This document shows, in pieces, positions 5,506 through 5,565 of a stretch of 5,565 nt of DNA. Source of the DNA: a bacterium (Candidatus Torokbacteria) CG_4_10_14_0_2_um_filter_35_8 (GTDB lineage Bacteria; Patescibacteriota; GCA-2792135); assembly GCA_002792135.1 (NCBI GenBank), contig PFNU01000076.1, forward strand, positions 1 through 5,565, written 5' to 3'. Position 1 is the first letter of the stretch; each line of letters starts with the position of its first letter. A model generated the notes under the pieces. That model was not told the DNA's origin and did no database searches. It was given only the letters and a program-made list of their open reading frames with translations. Made by a program: the position numbers and the translations under genes.

Positions 5506-5565
5506 AAATTCAAAATTAAAAATGCAAAATTTAAAATAATTTAGGGGCTAGAGACCAGAGGCTAG
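5506..5565 (-). repeat. 7-bp tandem array upstream of uvrB, continuing past the window
   Basis: Read on the + strand, AAAT begins at 5506, 5513, 5520, 5527 and 5534. Without losing register, TTAG (5541), CTAG (5548), CCAG (5555) and CTAG (5562) follow, so nine units keep exact 7-bp spacing to the window edge. In the uvrB sense this is a distal CTAG/CTGG/CTAA block followed by a proximal NNNATTT block that stops 5 nt before the ATG, the same plan as upstream of rpsT. The uvrB promoter must lie inside the array or beyond the window. Confidence 0.85.

Noticed and set aside
1..5565. tRNA genes, CRISPR arrays, insertion sequences or a defence system
   Set aside because: No tRNA-like cloverleaf, no spaced identical repeats of CRISPR size (the 7/8-bp arrays have no spacers), and no transposase or nuclease genes other than housekeeping ones were found.

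Overview
The window is AT-rich (by eye roughly one third G+C) and carries five genes, all housekeeping or enzyme genes: ribonuclease HII (rnhB), the DNA polymerase III delta subunit (holA), ribosomal protein S20 (rpsT), a HAD-superfamily phosphatase of the phosphoserine-phosphatase type, and the excision-repair helicase UvrB (uvrB). All are bacterial types. AT-rich DNA, small intergenic spaces, a lysine-rich S20 with a long tail, and no visible Shine-Dalgarno sequence before any of the five starts fit a Candidate Phyla Radiation (Patescibacteria) genome best. That assignment is an inference and no marker here proves it. The standard code applies: rnhB, holA, rpsT and uvrB contain no internal TGA in about 1,320 codons.

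Layout: 1-93 is a leader ending in five exact 7-bp repeat units that abut the rnhB start. rnhB (94-753, +) is followed by a 59-bp spacer holding a GC-rich palindrome, then holA (813-1766, +) and a strong intrinsic terminator (1874-1909). Positions 1910-2250 contain no convincing protein gene, but do contain a promoter-like TTGACA/TAGTAT pair, several perfect inverted repeats and a terminator hairpin, together suggesting a structured non-coding RNA on the + strand. rpsT lies on the minus strand (2251-2598), convergent with holA as in Bacillus. A repeat-rich intergenic region (2599-2829) separates rpsT from the divergent HAD gene (2830-3474, +), whose reading frame is broken by one TGA at a position that is normally tryptophan in the family. 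uvrB (3479-5500, -) converges on the HAD gene with a 4-bp gap, and its upstream side (5506-5565) is another run of 7-bp repeats that leaves the window.

Functionally, rnhB, holA and uvrB all serve DNA maintenance: ribonucleotide and RNA-primer removal, clamp loading during replication, and nucleotide excision repair. rpsT is a small-subunit ribosomal protein. The most unusual signal is that three of the five genes (rnhB, rpsT, uvrB), on both strands, begin immediately after degenerate tandem repeats kept in exact 7-bp (partly 8-bp) register. In rpsT and uvrB the array has the same two-part design: a distal CTAA/CTAG-type block, then a proximal ATTT block ending 5 nt before the ATG. Other points worth checking are the in-frame TGA in the phosphatase, the candidate RNA at about 2022-2222, and the loss of the arginine of the GRG motif in RNase HII.
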